In this document: piece by piece, positions 25,043 through 33,949 of the stretch
Layout of the letters: the number at the start of each line of letters is the position of its first letter
How positions within the stretch are numbered: the stretch's first letter is position 1
Notes under the pieces: model-generated
Seen by the model: only the letters and a program-made list of their open reading frames with translations
Database searches by the model: none
Told to the model about the DNA's origin: nothing
Translations under genes and position numbers: made by a program
Assembly: GCF_040829825.1 (NCBI RefSeq)
Contig: NZ_JBFOLH010000019.1
Length of the DNA stretch: 64,000 nucleotides
Strand: one strand, 5' to 3'
Source: Leadbetterella sp040829825
Lineage (GTDB): Bacteria > Bacteroidota > Bacteroidia > Cytophagales > Spirosomataceae

Positions 25043-26095
25043 ATGTCCAAACGTAAGAAGCATCTCGATAAAGCATTTACCTCGCCGGGCTCGCTCATTT
25101 ATGCCGGGAAAGAAAATAAAGAGAAAGCCGGAATCCGGGAAATACGGTTCAATGAGGCTACGGTAGAAGAGCTGAAGTCTTTCCAGGTACCTCCGCCTGA
25201 CTCGCCCTTTATTCACTGGCTGAATGTGAGCGGGGTGCACAATGTAAAGCTGGTGGAAGAGCTGGGCAGGGCTTTCCAGTTTCACCCCCTGCTGCTTGAA
25301 GACGTGTTGAATACCTACAATAAGCCCCGGCTGGAGCATTTTGACAAGCACATTTTTGTGATCCTGAAGCTGCTGCACGGCAACGACGAAAGCCGGGAGA
25401 TAGAGGCTGAGCACGTGGCCCTGGTGCTGGGACAAAACTACGTGGTGAGCTTCCGGGAGGCCGGCGCTTACGATGTATTCAAACCCATAGAAGAACGCCT
25501 GAAGAGCTCGGTAGGCAAAACCCGGCGGGGCAAGTCGGATTACCTTTTCTACACGTTATGCGATGTAGTGGTAGACAGCTACTATCTCCTCCTGGAAGAT
25601 TTCAGCGAAAAGCTCGAAGAGACCGAGCTGAAAGTGATCGAGAACCCGGGCGGGGTAGACCAGAAATCGCTGTATGCCCTCCGGCGCGAGCTGCTGACGA
25701 TCCGGAAGGCCGTTTCTCCCCTGCGCGAGATCTTCTCTACGCTTACCCGCGATGATTCACCGCTCATCCACGGATCGACCTACGTTTATTTCCGGGATAT
25801 TTATGACCATGTGCTGCAGGTGCTTGAGATCATCGATTCATACCGGGAGATGATTGAGAACATCCAGAATATCTACCTCAACAACCTGAGCCATAAGATG
25901 AATTCGGTGATGAAAACGCTTACCGTCTTTACCGCTATTTTTATGCCTTTGACGTTCATTGCCGGCATTTACGGGATGAACTTCCAGAACATGCCGGAGC
26001 TCAGAACCCAGAACGGTTATTTTTATACCCTGGGGGGCATGTTGCTGATCACTATCGTATTATGGGCGTATTTTAAATGGAAAAAGTACATGTAA
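25043..26095 (+). CDS. corA: CorA-family Mg2+/Co2+ transporter
   Basis: The 350-residue protein has the long cytoplasmic funnel domain (1-285) and two C-terminal membrane helices (about 290-312 and 325-345) joined by the signature AGIYGMNFQNMPE, whose GMN motif forms the selectivity filter of the pentameric channel. The second helix is followed by the basic end YFKWKKYM. It takes up magnesium and possibly cobalt or nickel at the inner membrane. Confidence 0.95.
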   Translation: MSKRKKHLDKAFTSPGSLIYAGKENKEKAGIREIRFNEATVEELKSFQVPPPDSPFIHWLNVSGVHNVKLVEELGRAFQFHPLLLEDVLNTYNKPRLEHFDKHIFVILKLLHGNDESREIEAEHVALVLGQNYVVSFREAGAYDVFKPIEERLKSSVGKTRRGKSDYLFYTLCDVVVDSYYLLLEDFSEKLEETELKVIENPGGVDQKSLYALRRELLTIRKAVSPLREIFSTLTRDDSPLIHGSTYVYFRDIYDHVLQVLEIIDSYREMIENIQNIYLNNLSHKMNSVMKTLTVFTAIFMPLTFIAGIYGMNFQNMPELRTQNGYFYTLGGMLLITIVLWAYFKWKKYM

Positions 26096-26141
26096 AACCG
26101 TTATATTTTTTAATTTTGATGTATCAAATCCTTATAAAACA

Positions 26142-28403
26142 ATGAATACCACACTTACTGAGTACGTTACCCGGTACATTAACCAGACACAGCGCTCTGT
26201 TTTTCTTACCGGGAAGGCCGGTACGGGCAAAACCACTCTTCTGAAGGAGATCCTGGCAGGTACGCACAAGAAAGCCGTAGTAGTAGCCCCCACGGGTATT
26301 GCTGCGCTGAATGCCGGCGGAGTAACCATTCATTCCATGTTTCAGCTGCCATTCGGGGCGTTTATTCCCGATGTGAACGGCAGCCCGCTTTTCGGCGACC
26401 AGCTGAAGGTAGAAAGCCGCAGCTCGCTGGGCAGGCATTTCCGGATGAACGGCACCCGGCAGTCGGTGATCCGGAATATGGAGCTGCTGGTGATCGATGA
26501 GGTGAGCATGCTCCGGGCCGACCTCCTGGATGCCGTAGATTTTATGCTGCAGCGCATCCGCCGCAGCCAGCAGCCTTTTGGCGGGGTACAGGTGCTGTTT
26601 ATCGGAGACCTGCTCCAGCTGCCGCCCATTGTGAAGCCCGACGAGTGGCAGATCCTGAAAAAATACTACAGCTCTCCCTTCTTTTTTGATGCGCAGGTGA
26701 TCAGGAACAGTCCGCCGGTGCACGTGGAGCTGGAGAAAGTGCACCGCCAGCAGAACGAAGATTTTATCCGTATCCTGAATAACCTGCGGCATAACCGGAT
26801 CAACGACGATGACATCCGGGTGCTGAACAGCCATCACCGCCCGGACTTTGATATCCGGAATGCCGAAGGCTATATCACGCTGACCACCCACAATGCCGAT
26901 GCCGACCGACGGAACTCCGAAGCCCTGGCCGACCTCGATGGCAGCGAGGCGGTGTTTTCACCGGAAGTGGTGGGGGATTTTCCGGAACGTATTTACCCCA
27001 TGGAAGGCGACCTGCGCTTAAAAACGGGCGCCCAGGTCATGTTTATCAAGAACGATATTTCGCCCGAGAAACGCTACTATAACGGGAAGATCGGGCATGT
27101 TAAGAGCCTTGAAGAAGGACAGGTCATTGTGGAGTTCCGGGAAGAAAGGAGGACCCTGCAGGTGGAAAAATACGAGTGGCGCAACATCCGGTATACCGTA
27201 AATGCCATGACCAAAGACATTGAAGAAGAGGTGCTTGGTACCTACCTGCAGTTTCCGCTGAAGCTGGCCTGGGCCATTACGGTGCACAAAAGCCAGGGCC
27301 TTACCTTTGATAAAGCAGTTTTGGATGTATCCAGGGCCTTTGCCCCCGGCCAGGCCTATGTGGCTCTGAGCCGCTTGAGAAGCCTCGAAGGACTGGTGCT
27401 GCTGAAGCCCTTCCCGGCTTCGGTCATTCCATCGGATAATCATGTAAAGGAATATTCCAAAACCCGCACACCCGAAGAAACCCTGCAGAACGAGCTGGAT
27501 ACCGAAACCGTAAAATACCTGGCAGAGCGGCTGCTTGCCTGCTTTAACCTGGAAGTCATGTGCCAGGAATGGCGCAACCATAAGTTTTCGTACGATGCAG
27601 AGCTGCCGAACTCGCCGAAGCGGGCATTTCACCCGTGGATAGAAGGGCAGTACGCGAAGATCCGCGAGCTGCAGGAGCCTTCGCGGAAATTCGGTAACCT
27701 GCTCCGGAAAATACTGGGTACGGAACCCACCGAAACGGCCCGGCTGGAAGAACGGTGCGGTACGGCATTTACCTATTTTTCAGAGGTGCTTTTTGCCGTG
27801 CATTATGAGCTGCTGGTGAAAATGCAGGAAGTGAGCCGGATCAAACGGATGAAAGCTTTTTACGAGGAGCTGACCGTGCTCGATGACGTGACCACAGAGG
27901 CCGTTCTGGGATTGTTCCGAAGCAAAAAGTGGCTTGAGGCAATCGTGAGTGGCACGGAGATATCGCGGGAATTCCTGGAGCCGGAAGAGGTGAAAAGATA
28001 CAAACGCGACCTGGTCAGCCGGGTGAAAGAAAATTATAATTCCGAACAGCTGGTGCCGGATGATGAAGATAACGGCTATTACACGCCGTTATCAAGAAAG
28101 AAGAAAACCCTGGCCAAAAAGAGCACCACCGACGAAACCTTTGAAGCCTGGAAGGCCCACGGTTCGGTCAGCGGAGTGGCAGAGGCCCGCAAGCTCACCG
28201 AATCTACCGTATACGGGCATTTGCTGAAGCTGGTGATCCTTGGAAAAGTAAGTGCCGAAGATGTGCTGGGAGAAGAACGGAATAACGAGATCTGCGGCGT
28301 ATTGGTGGATCATCCCGGTAAAACGAATACGGACATCCGGGAAATTACCGGCGGGAAATATTCTTTTGAAGAGCTGCGGATAGCCCGGGCAGGGCTGGAT
28401 TAG
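26142..28403 (+). CDS. PIF1-like superfamily 1B helicase with C-terminal helix-turn-helix
   Basis: The 753-residue protein has the helicase core at the N-terminus: Walker A FLTGKAGTGKTTLLKE (21-36), motif Ia VVVAPTGIAALNAGGVTIHS, Walker B LLVIDEVSML, motif III FIGDLLQLPPI, and the late motifs WAITVHKSQGLTFDKAVLD and QAYVALSRLRSLEGL. This is the PIF1/RecD2-like pattern. The C-terminal 300 residues hold HRDC/HTH-type helices, including KLTESTVYGHLLKLVILGKV and a second similar block near the end, as in RecQ-type HTH domains. It likely unwinds DNA or G-quadruplexes in the cytoplasm. The HTH extension is widespread in Bacteroidetes. Confidence 0.92.
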   Translation: MNTTLTEYVTRYINQTQRSVFLTGKAGTGKTTLLKEILAGTHKKAVVVAPTGIAALNAGGVTIHSMFQLPFGAFIPDVNGSPLFGDQLKVESRSSLGRHFRMNGTRQSVIRNMELLVIDEVSMLRADLLDAVDFMLQRIRRSQQPFGGVQVLFIGDLLQLPPIVKPDEWQILKKYYSSPFFFDAQVIRNSPPVHVELEKVHRQQNEDFIRILNNLRHNRINDDDIRVLNSHHRPDFDIRNAEGYITLTTHNADADRRNSEALADLDGSEAVFSPEVVGDFPERIYPMEGDLRLKTGAQVMFIKNDISPEKRYYNGKIGHVKSLEEGQVIVEFREERRTLQVEKYEWRNIRYTVNAMTKDIEEEVLGTYLQFPLKLAWAITVHKSQGLTFDKAVLDVSRAFAPGQAYVALSRLRSLEGLVLLKPFPASVIPSDNHVKEYSKTRTPEETLQNELDTETVKYLAERLLACFNLEVMCQEWRNHKFSYDAELPNSPKRAFHPWIEGQYAKIRELQEPSRKFGNLLRKILGTEPTETARLEERCGTAFTYFSEVLFAVHYELLVKMQEVSRIKRMKAFYEELTVLDDVTTEAVLGLFRSKKWLEAIVSGTEISREFLEPEEVKRYKRDLVSRVKENYNSEQLVPDDEDNGYYTPLSRKKKTLAKKSTTDETFEAWKAHGSVSGVAEARKLTESTVYGHLLKLVILGKVSAEDVLGEERNNEICGVLVDHPGKTNTDIREITGGKYSFEELRIARAGLD

Positions 28404-28437
28404 GAAAAAAAGCTGTAAGGCTGTAAATTGCGTGCCT

Positions 28438-29493
28438 ATGTACGCATCACTGGTCAGACCTGATACCTTAACGCCCCATGAGCTGGATCTCTACCTGGAA
28501 AAGGGCTGGTTCCGCCTGGGAAGAAGCCTCTTTACCACCAGTTTCCTGACGTTCCGGGATACGCTGTTCGATGCCTTCTGGCTGCGGATCGGCCTGCCGG
28601 GCTTTGCGCTGTCGCGTTCCCAGAAAGAAATCCTGAAAAAGACAAAGGCTTTTCGTATACAGGAAGGCAAATTTACCCTTACCGATGAAAAAGAGGTGCT
28701 GTTCCAGAAATACCGGGACAGCCTGAACTTTGAGCCGGCGAAACACCTGGAAGGCGTCTTACCCGAGGGCAGCACCCTGTTTGATTCACGGGAAATCTGT
28801 ATTTATGACGGCTACCGGCTGATTGCCTGCGGTGTTTTCGACATGGGAGAGAAGGCGGCAGAAGGCATTATCAGCTTTTTTGACCCTGAATTTAAGCGGT
28901 ACAGCCCGGGAAAGGCACTTATGCTGCATAAAATAGTGTTATGTAAGGAGAGGGGGTTGGAATGGTTCTATCCCGGCTACGTGGTACCGGGCTACCCGCG
29001 GTTTGATTACAAGCTGGATATTGCCCGGGAGCATTCGGAGTATTACGACCTTACCGACGGAGAATGGCGGAACATCCGGGAGCTGGAAGTGAAAAAACAG
29101 CCGCTGGCCCGGATGGTGAGCGCGCTGGTGCACCTGGAGGGAGTCCTGCATGCTTTCGGTTTTGAAGATTTCAGGATGAAGCGCTACCGGTTTTACGATA
29201 TTGTGCTGGATCATGCCTACACCGACTACGACCTGATGACCTATCCGTACTTTGTGCATTGCTTTTCCAATTCTTCGTTAGAAGAGGTGGTGATTGTATA
29301 CGATACCTTTGCCGGTACCTATAAGCTGGTGATCTGCCACAAGATGTTCCAGATCACCATGCCACCTGACGAGCATTACTTTTCTGAATTCCTGCTCCGG
29401 GAAGCCAGGATGATCTTTGCCGAGCCAAACCCGTTTAACTTTGTATTCGGCCTGAACGAGCTCCTGAAACGAAGCACGAATGCGGTGAAGTAA
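28438..29493 (+). CDS. Arginyl-tRNA--protein transferase (ATE)-like protein
   Basis: The 351-residue protein has an ATE C-domain-like segment: REICIYDGYRLIACGVFDMG, GIISFFDPEFKRYSPGKALM and LEWFYPGYVVPGYPRFDYKL, which match the acetyltransferase-like fold of arginyl- and leucyl-tRNA-protein transferases. The N-terminal zinc/Cys-rich region of bona fide ATE/Bpt is missing, and an unknown C-terminal domain (about 225-351) follows. It may add an amino acid to protein N-termini, but another GNAT-fold activity is possible. A GTG two codons upstream (28432) could also start it. It lies 34 bp after the helicase gene, so co-transcription is likely. Confidence 0.7.
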   Translation: MYASLVRPDTLTPHELDLYLEKGWFRLGRSLFTTSFLTFRDTLFDAFWLRIGLPGFALSRSQKEILKKTKAFRIQEGKFTLTDEKEVLFQKYRDSLNFEPAKHLEGVLPEGSTLFDSREICIYDGYRLIACGVFDMGEKAAEGIISFFDPEFKRYSPGKALMLHKIVLCKERGLEWFYPGYVVPGYPRFDYKLDIAREHSEYYDLTDGEWRNIRELEVKKQPLARMVSALVHLEGVLHAFGFEDFRMKRYRFYDIVLDHAYTDYDLMTYPYFVHCFSNSSLEEVVIVYDTFAGTYKLVICHKMFQITMPPDEHYFSEFLLREARMIFAEPNPFNFVFGLNELLKRSTNAVK

Positions 29494-29578
29494 GGCATCC
29501 GCTGAAACTTCGCCGGCCGGCCTCTATTTTATATCTTTCAAACCTACCATTTGTGCGGTGTGTAGTGTATCTTGCAGT

Positions 29579-30043
29579 ATGATTTCAGAATTCGGGTACA
29601 TATTGCTGTTTATCCTGGGGTCGGTTCTCCTGGTGGTGATTATGCTGGGAATTTCCCGGCTGATGCGCCCCGACAGGCCCGGAGGGGAGAAGAACGAGGT
29701 GTATGAATCGGGAGAGCTGCCCATTGGCAACGCCCGCCTTTCTTTCAATATCCGTTTCTATATCGTGGCCATTGTTTTTCTCCTTTTTGATGTGGAGCTG
29801 GTGCTGCTTTTTCCCTGGTCTGTGGTTTTCGGCGATGCCGCCCTGCTGGAGAAGCAGGGAAGCGCCTGGTTATGGTTTGCCGGCATAGAAATGCTGATTT
29901 TTATAGGTGTGCTGGTTCTCGGGCTGGTGTATGTATGGCGGAAGGGGCACCTCGACTGGATCCTGCCCGAAAGTAAAACAGAAGAATTCCGGTCGCCGGT
30001 ACCCCCTGAATTGTACGACGGGATCAATAAGAAATACAGTTGA
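29579..30043 (+). CDS. nuoA: NADH-quinone oxidoreductase subunit A
   Basis: The 154-residue membrane subunit of complex I has three helices (about 4-26, 65-85 and 97-120). The signature YESGELPIGNARLSFNIRFY follows the first loop, and FLLFDVELVLLFPW carries the conserved acidic residues of the second helix. Complex I couples NADH oxidation to proton translocation. The ATG at 29579 gives the usual short N-terminus. nuoB follows after 69 bp. Confidence 0.96.
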   Translation: MISEFGYILLFILGSVLLVVIMLGISRLMRPDRPGGEKNEVYESGELPIGNARLSFNIRFYIVAIVFLLFDVELVLLFPWSVVFGDAALLEKQGSAWLWFAGIEMLIFIGVLVLGLVYVWRKGHLDWILPESKTEEFRSPVPPELYDGINKKYS

Positions 30044-30045
30044 AT

Positions 30046-30110
30046 CAGCTATGAGCAGTGAGCTATGAGCCGGGAGCTGATAGCTGAAAGCTGATAGTTC
30101 AAAGCTAAAA
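30046..30110. repeat. Heptad repeat (NAGCTNN type) between nuoA and nuoB
   Basis: Seven-base units around the core AGCT (GAGCTAT, GAGCCGG, GAGCTGA, TAGCTGA, AAGCTGA ...) fill nearly all of the spacer. The AGCT core is self-complementary, so units can pair with each other. Confidence 0.75.
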
Positions 30111-30112
30111 CA

Positions 30113-30622
30113 ATGACATTCGATAACTTAGAAGTCAATCACCGGGAAAAAACAGGGGAAAGTGAGATTATTCTGACCAACCTCGATGAGCTCACCAACT
30201 GGGCCCGGGCTAACTCGCTCTGGCCCATGGGTTTCGGGCTGGCCTGTTGTGCCATTGAAATGATGGCTACTTTTGCTTCCAGCCACGACCTGGAGCGTTT
30301 CGGTATATTTCCGCGGAACTCTCCGCGCCAATCTGACCTCATGATTGTGAGCGGCACGGTAACGTTCAAGATGGCAGACCGCGTGCGCCGCCTGTACGAA
30401 CAGATGGCCGAGCCCCGCTATGTGATCTCCATGGGCAGCTGCTCCAACTGCGGCGGGCCTTACTGGGAGCACGGTTACCATGTGCTCAAAGGGGTTGACA
30501 AGGTGATCCCGGTAGACGTTTACGTGCCCGGTTGCCCGCCCCGCCCCGAAGCTCTCATCGGCGGACTTATCAAGCTGCAGGAAAAGATAAAGAAGCAGCA
30601 GTTTAAGGAAATAAGTAGGTAG
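30113..30622 (+). CDS. nuoB: NADH-quinone oxidoreductase subunit B
   Basis: The 169-residue subunit holds the N2 [4Fe-4S] cluster. Ligand cysteines are visible in GFGLACCAIEMMA (two adjacent Cys), SMGSCSNCGGPYWEHGYHVL and YVPGCPPRPEALIGG. It sits at the junction of the peripheral and membrane arms of complex I. The usual nuoC and following genes do not come next; a repeat-flanked GIY-YIG gene and then hemN follow instead. Confidence 0.97.
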   Translation: MTFDNLEVNHREKTGESEIILTNLDELTNWARANSLWPMGFGLACCAIEMMATFASSHDLERFGIFPRNSPRQSDLMIVSGTVTFKMADRVRRLYEQMAEPRYVISMGSCSNCGGPYWEHGYHVLKGVDKVIPVDVYVPGCPPRPEALIGGLIKLQEKIKKQQFKEISR

Positions 30623-30624
30623 TT

Positions 30625-30860
30625 GTGAGTAGAGAGTTCCGAGTAGGGAGTTCCGAGTAGGGAGTTCCGGGTGGAGAGTTCAGGGTGGAAGTGGTTCCGG
30701 TATGGGTGCCACCTGTCAGTTCGAGCGTAGTCGAGAACCGAGCGCCCCTCGTCAAGCCGAACCGCATAGCTTCGAGGTGACAAGTAGCGGTCGCCCTTGT
30801 GTCAGTTCGAGCGAAGTCGAGAACCGAGTGTAGTCGAAAACCAAGGGTAGACGAGAACAA
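30625..30860. repeat. Left inverted arm: heptads plus 17-bp units, flanking the GIY-YIG gene
   Basis: Heptad units (GAGTAGGGAGTTCC type) cover about 30625-30686. From 30687 to about 30830 the sequence is the inverted copy of 31452-31624, with only small differences: GGAAGTGGTTCCGGTATGGG, GTGCCACCTGTCAGTTCGAG, GCCGAACCGCATAGCTTCGA and so on. It includes the 17-bp unit GAGCGTAGTCGAGAACC in several variants. No gene lies here; short open frames on both strands are fortuitous. Confidence 0.9.
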
Positions 30861-30943
30861 ATCATATTATCAATGCACAAAGAAGTTGCATTTATTACAT
30901 TTTTTCCTCTATCTTAGCTTATCAACACAACCGGGTTCACGCA

Positions 30944-31261
30944 ATGAGCTACGAAATTTACTGTGTCTATATTCTGAAATGTTCAGACAATACCTATTAT
31001 ACTGGTATGACCAGCAATCTGGAGCAGCGTATTCTACAACATCAGGTCGGTGCTTTTCAAAATTCATATACTTATACGAGAAGGCCTTTAATCCTACAAT
31101 TTATTGCAGAATTTACGAATGTCTGGGATGCTATTGAATTGGAGAAAAGAATAAAAAAATGGTCAGGACAAAAGAAAAAAGCATTGATTGATGGTAATAT
31201 CGATAAATTGAAAGTGCTTGCTGCTTGCAGGAATCTGACACATTATTTATACGATAGGTAA
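30944..31261 (+). CDS. GIY-YIG nuclease family protein
   Basis: The 105-residue protein is a single GIY-YIG domain: YCVYILKCSDNTYYTGMTSN gives the two-stranded GIY...YIG-type core, LEQRILQHQVG carries the catalytic Arg, and ELEKRIKKWSGQKKKALIDG the catalytic Glu. Such small proteins are related to the UvrC N-terminal domain and to homing nucleases. The gene is AT-richer than its neighbours and lies inside a pair of long inverted repeats (30625-30860 and 31277-31705), after nuoB. This suggests a mobile or repeat-associated nuclease, like the REP/RAYT pairing; that role is inference. Confidence 0.93.
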   Translation: MSYEIYCVYILKCSDNTYYTGMTSNLEQRILQHQVGAFQNSYTYTRRPLILQFIAEFTNVWDAIELEKRIKKWSGQKKKALIDGNIDKLKVLAACRNLTHYLYDR

Positions 31262-31276
31262 TTGGTAGTGTTCGGT

Positions 31277-31705
31277 GGTTCTTGCCAGCGAAGCTGTTGA
31301 GGAGCGCTTGGTTCTTGACTTCGCTTGGTTCTCGTCTACGCTTGGTTCTCGTCTACGCTCGAACTGACACAAGGCGACTGCTACTTGTCACCTCGAGCAC
31401 AAACCAGCATGAAAGTGCGAAGTTTGCCAGCGAAGCTGTTGAGGGGCGCCCGGTTCTCGACTACGCTTGAACTGACACAAGGGCGACCGCTACTTGTCAC
31501 CTCGAAGCTACGCGGTTCGGCTTGACGAGGGGCGCTCGGTTCTCGACTACGCTTGGTTCTCGACTACGCTCGGTTCTCGACTACGCTCGAACTGACAGGT
31601 GGCACCCATACCGGAACCACTTCCACTCAGAACTCTCCACTCGGAACTCTCCACCCTGAACTCTTTACTCGGAACTCTTCACCCGAAATTCTCCACTCCG
31701 AACTC
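31277..31705. repeat. Right inverted arm: 17-bp units plus heptads, flanking the GIY-YIG gene
   Basis: Two blocks each hold three successive 17-bp units of the form GGTTCTCGACTACGCTY followed by GAACTGACA (31310-31372 and about 31536-31598). The segment 31452-31624 mirrors 30687-30830. Heptads of CACTCGGAACTCTC type then run to 31705, just before the hemN stop codon. A direct repeat (GCCAGCGAAGCTGTTGAGG) occurs near 31284 and 31428. Confidence 0.9.
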
Positions 31706-31707
31706 CC

Positions 31708-33042
31708 TCATATCGCCTTCGAAAACGTCTGCTCCGGCGATTCTCTCTCCTTCAGGTATTCGTCAAAAACCACGCAGACATTCCGGATAAATGCCCGGCC
31801 GGGCGGGGTGACCCGGAGCTCCGTGCCTGAAATTTCGATGATCCCGTCCTGCTGAAGCTCTTCCAGGCGCTCACGGGTATGAATGTCGGGTTCCTGCCCG
31901 GAAATATCGGCGGTAAAACGGCACATGATATCGTGGATGAGCTTGCGCTGCTCCAGGTCTTTTACCGACTGGATATGCCCCTTTACTACAGGGAGGGTAC
32001 CGGTTACCTGCAGGTACCGGTCCACATTTTTTTCATTCTGGGCCATGGCTCCCCAGGCATCGCTGATGGCCGAAGCGCCCAATCCTACCAGGAGCCGGGA
32101 GCGGGTGGTGGTGTATCCCATAAAATTCCGGTTGAGATGTCCTTCGCGGTAGGCAATAAACATGGCGTCATCTGCTTTGGCGAAATGGTCCATTCCCACC
32201 TCAAAATACCCGTTTTGCTCAAAAATACCCCGTGCTGTTTCGTAGAGCTTCCGTTTGTCTTCTGCCGCCGGCAGGTTTTCTTCGCTATAGCCCCGCTGAC
32301 CGATTCCCTTGATCCAGGGCACGTGGGCATAAGAGTAGAGCGACAGCCGGTCGGGTGAAAGAGAGAGTGTCTTGTGAACGGTATCGGTGAACCCTTCGAG
32401 GGTCTGGAAGGGGAGTCCGAACACCAGATCGTGGCTCACCGAGGTATACCCCAGCGCTTTGGCCCACCGGGTCACGTTTTCCACATTCTCAAAAGGCTGT
32501 ATGCGGTGAATGGCCTGTTGTACTTCGGGGTTATAATCCTGCACCCCGAAGCTCACCCGGCGGAAACCCAGGCCATACAGCGTTTGCAAGTGTGCAAAAG
32601 TGGTATTGTTGGGGTGTCCTTCAAAGCTGAATTCATGGTGGGGCGTAACCCGCGCCGTTTCAAGAATGGAAGAGATCAGCCGGTGGAGGTTTTCAGGCGA
32701 GAAAAAAGTGGGTGTGCCCCCGCCAAGGTGGATTTCCTCTATTTCCGGTACCGTTTCAAAACAGTCGAGGTACATTTGCCACTCGCGGAGCACGGCATCA
32801 ATGTAGGGCTCCTCGTAGGCGTGGTTTTTGGTGATTCTTTTATGACAGGCACAAAATGTACAGAGGCTTTCGCAATACGGCAGGTGAATGTACAGGCTCA
32901 GCTTGTTCTCCTGCCGGAAGGTTTTCCGGACATTTAACAACCATTTATCCGTAGTAAACCCTTCTGTTTGCCAGAATGGCATGGTAGGATAAGAGGTATA
33001 CCGGGGAACCGATACGTTATACTTTTCGATGAGATGATTCAT
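31708..33042 (-). CDS. hemN: Oxygen-independent coproporphyrinogen III oxidase
   Basis: The radical SAM enzyme of 444 residues has the cluster motif YIHLPYCESLCTFCACHK (Cys57, 61, 64, with a further Cys), EIHLGGGTPTFFSPENLHRL, and the HemN C-terminal domain. N-terminal YNVSVPRYTSYPTMPFW is typical of true HemN rather than HemW. It converts coproporphyrinogen III to protoporphyrinogen IX without oxygen. The start at 33042 is chosen because a promoter element (33061-33068) covers the alternative start at 33063. Confidence 0.95.
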   Translation of the reverse strand: MNHLIEKYNVSVPRYTSYPTMPFWQTEGFTTDKWLLNVRKTFRQENKLSLYIHLPYCESLCTFCACHKRITKNHAYEEPYIDAVLREWQMYLDCFETVPEIEEIHLGGGTPTFFSPENLHRLISSILETARVTPHHEFSFEGHPNNTTFAHLQTLYGLGFRRVSFGVQDYNPEVQQAIHRIQPFENVENVTRWAKALGYTSVSHDLVFGLPFQTLEGFTDTVHKTLSLSPDRLSLYSYAHVPWIKGIGQRGYSEENLPAAEDKRKLYETARGIFEQNGYFEVGMDHFAKADDAMFIAYREGHLNRNFMGYTTTRSRLLVGLGASAISDAWGAMAQNEKNVDRYLQVTGTLPVVKGHIQSVKDLEQRKLIHDIMCRFTADISGQEPDIHTRERLEELQQDGIIEISGTELRVTPPGRAFIRNVCVVFDEYLKERESPEQTFSKAI

Positions 33043-33060
33043 TCTGCCCGATTTTGAACA

Positions 33061-33068
33061 CAAAGATA
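33061..33068 (-). promoter_or_regulatory. Promoter -7 element (TATCTTTG) for hemN
   Basis: An exact TAnnTTTG match on the minus strand 18 nt ahead of the ATG at 33042. Confidence 0.6.
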
Positions 33069-33112
33069 GCCGGTTAAACCGGGCAGAAATATGATGAGCG
33101 TCAGATCACGGG

Positions 33113-33949
33113 CTAATACCCGTAATCTATTTTGAACTCTTCCCGGGTGATCACCTGGTCAGCGGTACGTATCTTTAACAAAGGCTTGTTCCCGTAAAAA
33201 GAAGCCCACATGCTGTAGGTGCTGGGTGGCCCCAGGATGTAGTCGCATTCGGCCAGCGTATACAGGTCTTCAATAAAATGCCCCGGGCCCGGGTAGGCTG
33301 TCAGCGGACTGAACCAGGCGGGATCCGTATTTTCGTTTGAACAAACCACGATACCGACATTCCTGCCCGGAAAAAGACGGGCGGCCTGAAGCACCTTGTC
33401 GGCATACACCTCCTGGCTGAAGTAAAATTGCCCGCCCAGGAAATCTTTGTAATCGCCCTTCCGGATATGAACGCCAATGAGAAGATCGTGCTTCTGCCGG
33501 CATTGCTTTATAAAGGCATCTACCCGGTTGGCGTGCTCTGCTACAGGGCTGAAATAGGCTTTAATGGCTTCCTGGTGCTTGTAGAAGCTTTCGAAGTCAG
33601 TGAACCAGGCCCCTTTTTTCAGGAGTATCCTGCCGCCTGAATTCACGGCATGTATATCGTATGGCTGATTGTCTGAGCCGTGAAGCAGGAGCTTCAGTGC
33701 GGAGGCAAGCGTATGGGTGGCCCGTAAAGTGAGAAGCTTCCTGGCCACTTTATCAGCTAAGGGGCTGCCCAGCGAAGTTTTAATGCCGGGAAGGGTATTC
33801 TCTGCTACAGGGCCGGTAAAGTATTGCAGGTAACCGTTAAAGAACAAATGGACAAGTCCGGTGTTATTTTCGCGTGCGTTGGCAATGAAAGTACTGAATT
33901 CGAAAAGCTGGTTGGCCAACTGGCCTGTTTTATCGGTGAATACTATCAT
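33113..33949 (-). CDS. Alpha-1,2-fucosyltransferase-like protein (GT11)
   Basis: The 278-residue protein starts DKTGQLANQLFEFSTFIANA, like the G-x-L-x-N-Q-x-F entry of GT11 enzymes, and has the donor-binding motif LIGVHIRKGDYKDF (HxRxGDY). VVCSNENTDPAWF and DYILGPPSTYSMWASFYGNK match the later motifs. It probably transfers fucose or a related sugar to a surface glycan. Its start overlaps the peptidase gene upstream by 4 bp, an odd operon partner. A dTDP-sugar operon lies 2-5 kb away. Confidence 0.8.
   Translation of the reverse strand: MIVFTDKTGQLANQLFEFSTFIANARENNTGLVHLFFNGYLQYFTGPVAENTLPGIKTSLGSPLADKVARKLLTLRATHTLASALKLLLHGSDNQPYDIHAVNSGGRILLKKGAWFTDFESFYKHQEAIKAYFSPVAEHANRVDAFIKQCRQKHDLLIGVHIRKGDYKDFLGGQFYFSQEVYADKVLQAARLFPGRNVGIVVCSNENTDPAWFSPLTAYPGPGHFIEDLYTLAECDYILGPPSTYSMWASFYGNKPLLKIRTADQVITREEFKIDYGY

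Noticed and set aside
30625..31705. CRISPR array
   Set aside because: The 17-bp and 7-bp units are contiguous or inverted, without unique spacers of regular length, and no cas genes are nearby.
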